Source: Chitinivibrionales bacterium (GTDB lineage Bacteria > Fibrobacterota > Chitinivibrionia > Chitinivibrionales > WJKA01). From it: a stretch of DNA of 16,579 bases. The position numbers and the translations under genes were made by a program. The stretch spans positions 1 through 16,579 of the forward strand of contig WJKA01000328.1 in assembly GCA_014729375.1 (NCBI GenBank), in the 5' to 3' direction. Shown here piece after piece: positions 14,789 through 16,579 of the stretch. Numbering within the stretch: the stretch's first letter is position 1; each line of letters starts with the position of its first letter. The notes below the pieces were generated by a model. It had not been told where the DNA came from and searched no databases. It saw only the letters and a list, made by a program, of their open reading frames with translations.

Positions 14789-15339
14789 AAGTGCATCCAC
14801 CACCACTTGAAACTGATCGGTGGAAAAGGCTACTTTCTTTCTTAACATCGTCCTCACGAAATGTTGGACACTTTTTTGATTTTTTGACCTGCTGGAATAA
14901 TTATAATCGAATGGCTTTACCGAAGCAACAATTTCCCGGGAATTTTCCAGTTCCGGATTCAAGCTCATATTTCTGAAGCTGTTACATCACCCGGAAACAC
15001 CCGTTTTATGCGGATGGATAGTAGCAGTACCAGCGATGTTCATAAGTGCTGTAGTACCTTGATATTAAAGCGCAATTCCTTATGAATTTCATTACGTCCT
15101 CTCCGGCGAAGCCGGCTTAGGAAGAGAATCGATGACTTGGTGGGCAGTATCTTGGAACTCCTTGCATATGATAGAAATGAATGCCTCAATAAAATAAATG
15201 AAGGCATTTTGAGACGAAAGAATAGTAAGAAAGGGGCAAATGGATAAAAATGGATAAAAAGGATTCAGCAAAGTCACAATAAATCACTTGTGCAGGCCAC
15301 TTGCAATGAACGCGCGGAAGTTATCCAGATACTGCTTTT

Positions 15340-15497
15340 TTCGACTCTATACATGACGGAAAAGGAAGACTGATTGCGCAAACGGCTATTGATGCATCCG
15401 AAACGCAGGCATCGTTCAATCTGCCGCTGATACAATAAGCGGCAGAATATCATTTTACATCAATGTATATGATTCAGACATAGAAGCCCGGAAATGA
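15340..15497 (+). pseudogene. Frameshifted sorting-tail remnant
   Basis: One plus-strand frame reads FDSIHDGKGRLIAQTAIDAS, then ETQASFNLPLIQ and TAA at 15436-15438. A different frame then continues SGRISFYINVYDSDIEARK to TGA at 15495-15497. Together they match the order of a type A sorting tail (D-G-K-G-R turn, F-N-L-P, S-G-x-x-x-F-Y-I-N-V, basic end), split by a frameshift. A perfect 9-bp inverted repeat, TCTGCCGCT/AGCGGCAGA (15420-15446), spans the frame break. No start or passenger domain is present upstream. Confidence 0.5.
15420..15446. repeat. Perfect 9-bp inverted repeat
   Basis: TCTGCCGCT (15420-15428) and AGCGGCAGA (15438-15446) pair perfectly with a 9-base loop. It sits at the frame break of the sorting-tail relic and is not followed by a T-run. 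It may be a weak terminator or simply the product of the local rearrangement. Confidence 0.5.
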
Positions 15498-15815
15498 TTG
15501 TATCCTGCTTATTTTATGTGACTCATCTTCGTAAAACCGATGGATCACTGCATCAAGCAGAATTATCTCTGCGCCTTATTATCTTACGATGATTCGGGCC
15601 ACCACTCCTTCCCCATTAAAATATCAAGACTTCTATTATAATCCTGATTTAAATTACAATATTTGGAAAGCGCCGCGATTGCTTACTGCATAGATTATCA
15701 AATAAACCTTTTTCGGGAATACTTGCAGCTAATTTTCGGCATTGAATTTCTCGTTTAAAAATTCGAAAGGCTGCAATAGTAAGTTACTCGGCTAACTTCA
15801 AGAAAGGGGGCTTTT

Positions 15816-16139
15816 ATGCGATTCGGAACGCTCGCATATGCAACTGCTGTTTTTCTTTTTTCACAAACAATCCTCCACGCCGCCAACTCTGGCCGCACCG
15901 AAGCGGTCCTTGACGAAATGCGCGCGGCGCCGTCAAGCTGGACCGAATGGCGCCCAAATACCGGCCATGTCTACGCTCATAATCCGGTAATCACCAAATG
16001 GAGACCGGGCAAATTAGTGTTGACCTTTTATTATGCCGTCTACGAAGAAAGCGAAAATCAGGACCTGTTTGTTGCCTGTAAGCACGGTTCAGAGTGGTCA
16101 GAGCCTTATGAACTTGCCAGAGCAAAACATAATATTTAA
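15816..16139 (+). pseudogene. Truncated paralogue of the cassette 1 Asp-box protein
   Basis: A 107-codon frame with a good ribosome site (AAAGGGGG) and signal peptide (AYATAVFLFSQTILHAA), followed by ANSGRTEAVLDE, APSSWTEW, NTGHVYAHNPVITKWRPGK, FYYAVYEE and NQDLF. These align block by block with residues 32 to about 110 of the 591-residue protein at 2922-4697 (ANSGRTQAILEE, APSSWSEW, NTGHRFAHNGVITEWRPGK, WYYGVYEE, EQDLY). Homology ends around ARAKHN and a TAA follows after one more codon, where the DNA turns sharply AT-rich. The Asp boxes, Ig-like domain and sorting tail are all gone. It is oriented away from the other cassettes and has no adjacent regulator in view. A secreted 80-residue stub could be made but is unlikely to be functional. 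Confidence 0.75.
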
Positions 16140-16145
16140 AATATT
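16131..16145. repeat. AT-only palindrome at truncation point
   Basis: AATATT, TAA, AATATT form a small perfect stem-loop overlapping the stop of the truncated Asp-box gene and opening about 190 bp of strongly AT-rich DNA. It marks the likely deletion or insertion junction. Confidence 0.35.
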
Positions 16146-16405
16146 GTCTGAAAATATCCAGCAGATGCTGTAATGCAGTATTCAAAATACAACTAATGCA
16201 GCACAATAATCTGCAAACAGAATAAATATTAATAATATTACAAATAAAAGAAATAACAAAATATAAATGTAGAAGGAATGTGGACATGCATATTGTGCAA
16301 CTAAACAAAAAAATAAATATTTATAGATTTTCTGCGCTTGACTGGGTATTTTCCCGGTATGTCCGAAACGTATACAATCATTTAAAAAAACACAGGAGGT
16401 CCTCG

Positions 16406-16579
16406 ATGCGTATTCAGCAGTTGCTTCAAACGTATGTAAAATGGTGTCTGACGGCTGTATTCACTGCACTTGTCTTTCCCGGGCAGGTATTCGCTTTAGC
16501 CGACAGTGTCATTGTTGTTAACCGCGACGAAATCGAAAACAAAACATTCCGAATCGGTGATGAAATACCACTAAAATGG
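16406..16579 (+). CDS. Secreted protein, 5' end only
   Basis: ATG 16406 follows AGGAGGT with a five-base spacer. The 58 visible codons encode a signal peptide (about residues 1-32: a Lys/Trp start YVKWC, core LTAVFTALVFPG, then QVFALA) and the mature start DSVIVVNRDEIENKTFRIGD followed by EIPLKW. The F-R-I-G-D-x-x-P-L-K-W strand pattern is reminiscent of Ig-like or KRE9-type beta-sandwich domains with a GDT-x-x-I-x-W motif, but the gene is cut off by the window end and no family can be named. The preceding 266 bp are AT-rich; no clear promoter pair is seen (TTGACT at 16338 lacks a properly spaced -10). Confidence 0.75.
   Translation, partial: MRIQQLLQTYVKWCLTAVFTALVFPGQVFALADSVIVVNRDEIENKTFRIGDEIPLKW

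Larger units (their letters stand above)
14789..15815. other. About 1 kb without an intact gene
   Basis: No supported intact gene lies here. Contents seen: short hairpins CCGGC-GAA-GCCGG (15103-15115) and AATGCCT ... AGGCATT (15180-15208, 15-base loop); a short direct repeat ATGGATAAAA around 15240-15260; a frameshifted sorting-tail relic (15340-15497); and the leader of the truncated Asp-box gene near 15800. A minus-strand frame starting MLRKKVAFSTDQF (start near 14849) could be the beginning of a lost gene but has no recognisable family. Confidence 0.5.

Noticed and set aside
14399..14968. 189-codon minus-strand open frame overlapping the end of regulator 3
   Set aside because: Most of it is antisense to the conserved sensor domain of regulator 3 and it has no ribosome site; at best its first 70 codons are a lost gene start.
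14800..14970. Possible insertion-sequence end (word TGTCCAACATTTCGTGAGGA on the minus strand)
   Set aside because: It feels like transposon-edge sequence, but no paired inverted repeat, target duplication or transposase domain was found.
15092..15277. 61-codon minus-strand open frame
   Set aside because: It spans two small hairpins and low-complexity repeats, has no ribosome site and no family resemblance.
15745..15769. ATTTC ... CGAAAG as a fourth copy of the operator before the truncated Asp-box gene
   Set aside because: The arms match imperfectly and the spacing differs from the 8252-8272 repeat; chance similarity in AT-rich DNA cannot be excluded.

Overview
The window looks like an accessory, polysaccharide-handling region of a bacterium that uses a type IX-like secretion system. 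The supporting evidence is that several secreted proteins end in a short beta-rich tail resembling the type A C-terminal sorting domain (an S/D-x-x-G-R turn, a hydrophobic middle, an S/P-G-x-Y-hydrophobic strand and a basic end). Such tails are known from Bacteroidota, Fibrobacterota and related FCB-group lineages. The hybrid GntR/LacI-type regulators, Asp-box (BNR) proteins, a LamG fragment and a Tat-type sulfatase would fit an uncultured Fibrobacterota/Chitinispirillia-like organism, but this taxonomic reading is inference. No rRNA, tRNA, CRISPR or convincing insertion sequence was seen.

Layout. 1-1380: a cytosolic alpha/beta hydrolase with an N-terminal SnoaL/NTF2-like domain. 1381-1917: no intact gene, an orphan sorting-tail remnant and a strong hairpin. 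1918-6417: cassette 1, with a secreted Asp-box protein plus a cysteine-rich secreted protein on the minus strand, divergent from regulator 1. 6770-9917: cassette 2, with an Asp-box protein interrupted by an in-frame TGA, divergent from regulator 2. 9918-10881: a second orphan sorting tail and a decayed Fic-domain gene. 10882-14761: cassette 3, with a truncated LamG/sorting-tail protein and a sulfatase in one minus-strand operon, divergent from regulator 3. 14762-16139: gene-poor DNA with a frameshifted sorting tail and a truncated paralogue of the cassette 1 Asp-box protein. 16140-16579: an AT-rich stretch, then the start of another secreted protein that runs off the end.

How it fits together. 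The central observation is one module repeated three times: a paralogous one-component regulator (two tandem winged-helix DNA-binding domains followed by a LacI/PBP1-type sensor) sits 124-157 bp from, and divergent to, secreted glycan-active-looking genes. The sensors presumably detect different but related ligands, probably sugars, and control the adjacent exported proteins. Shared 9-bp elements (TTGCGAAAT) in the control regions of cassettes 1 and 2 are candidate operators. Around these modules lie degraded copies of the same secreted-protein types, which suggests repeated duplication and loss.
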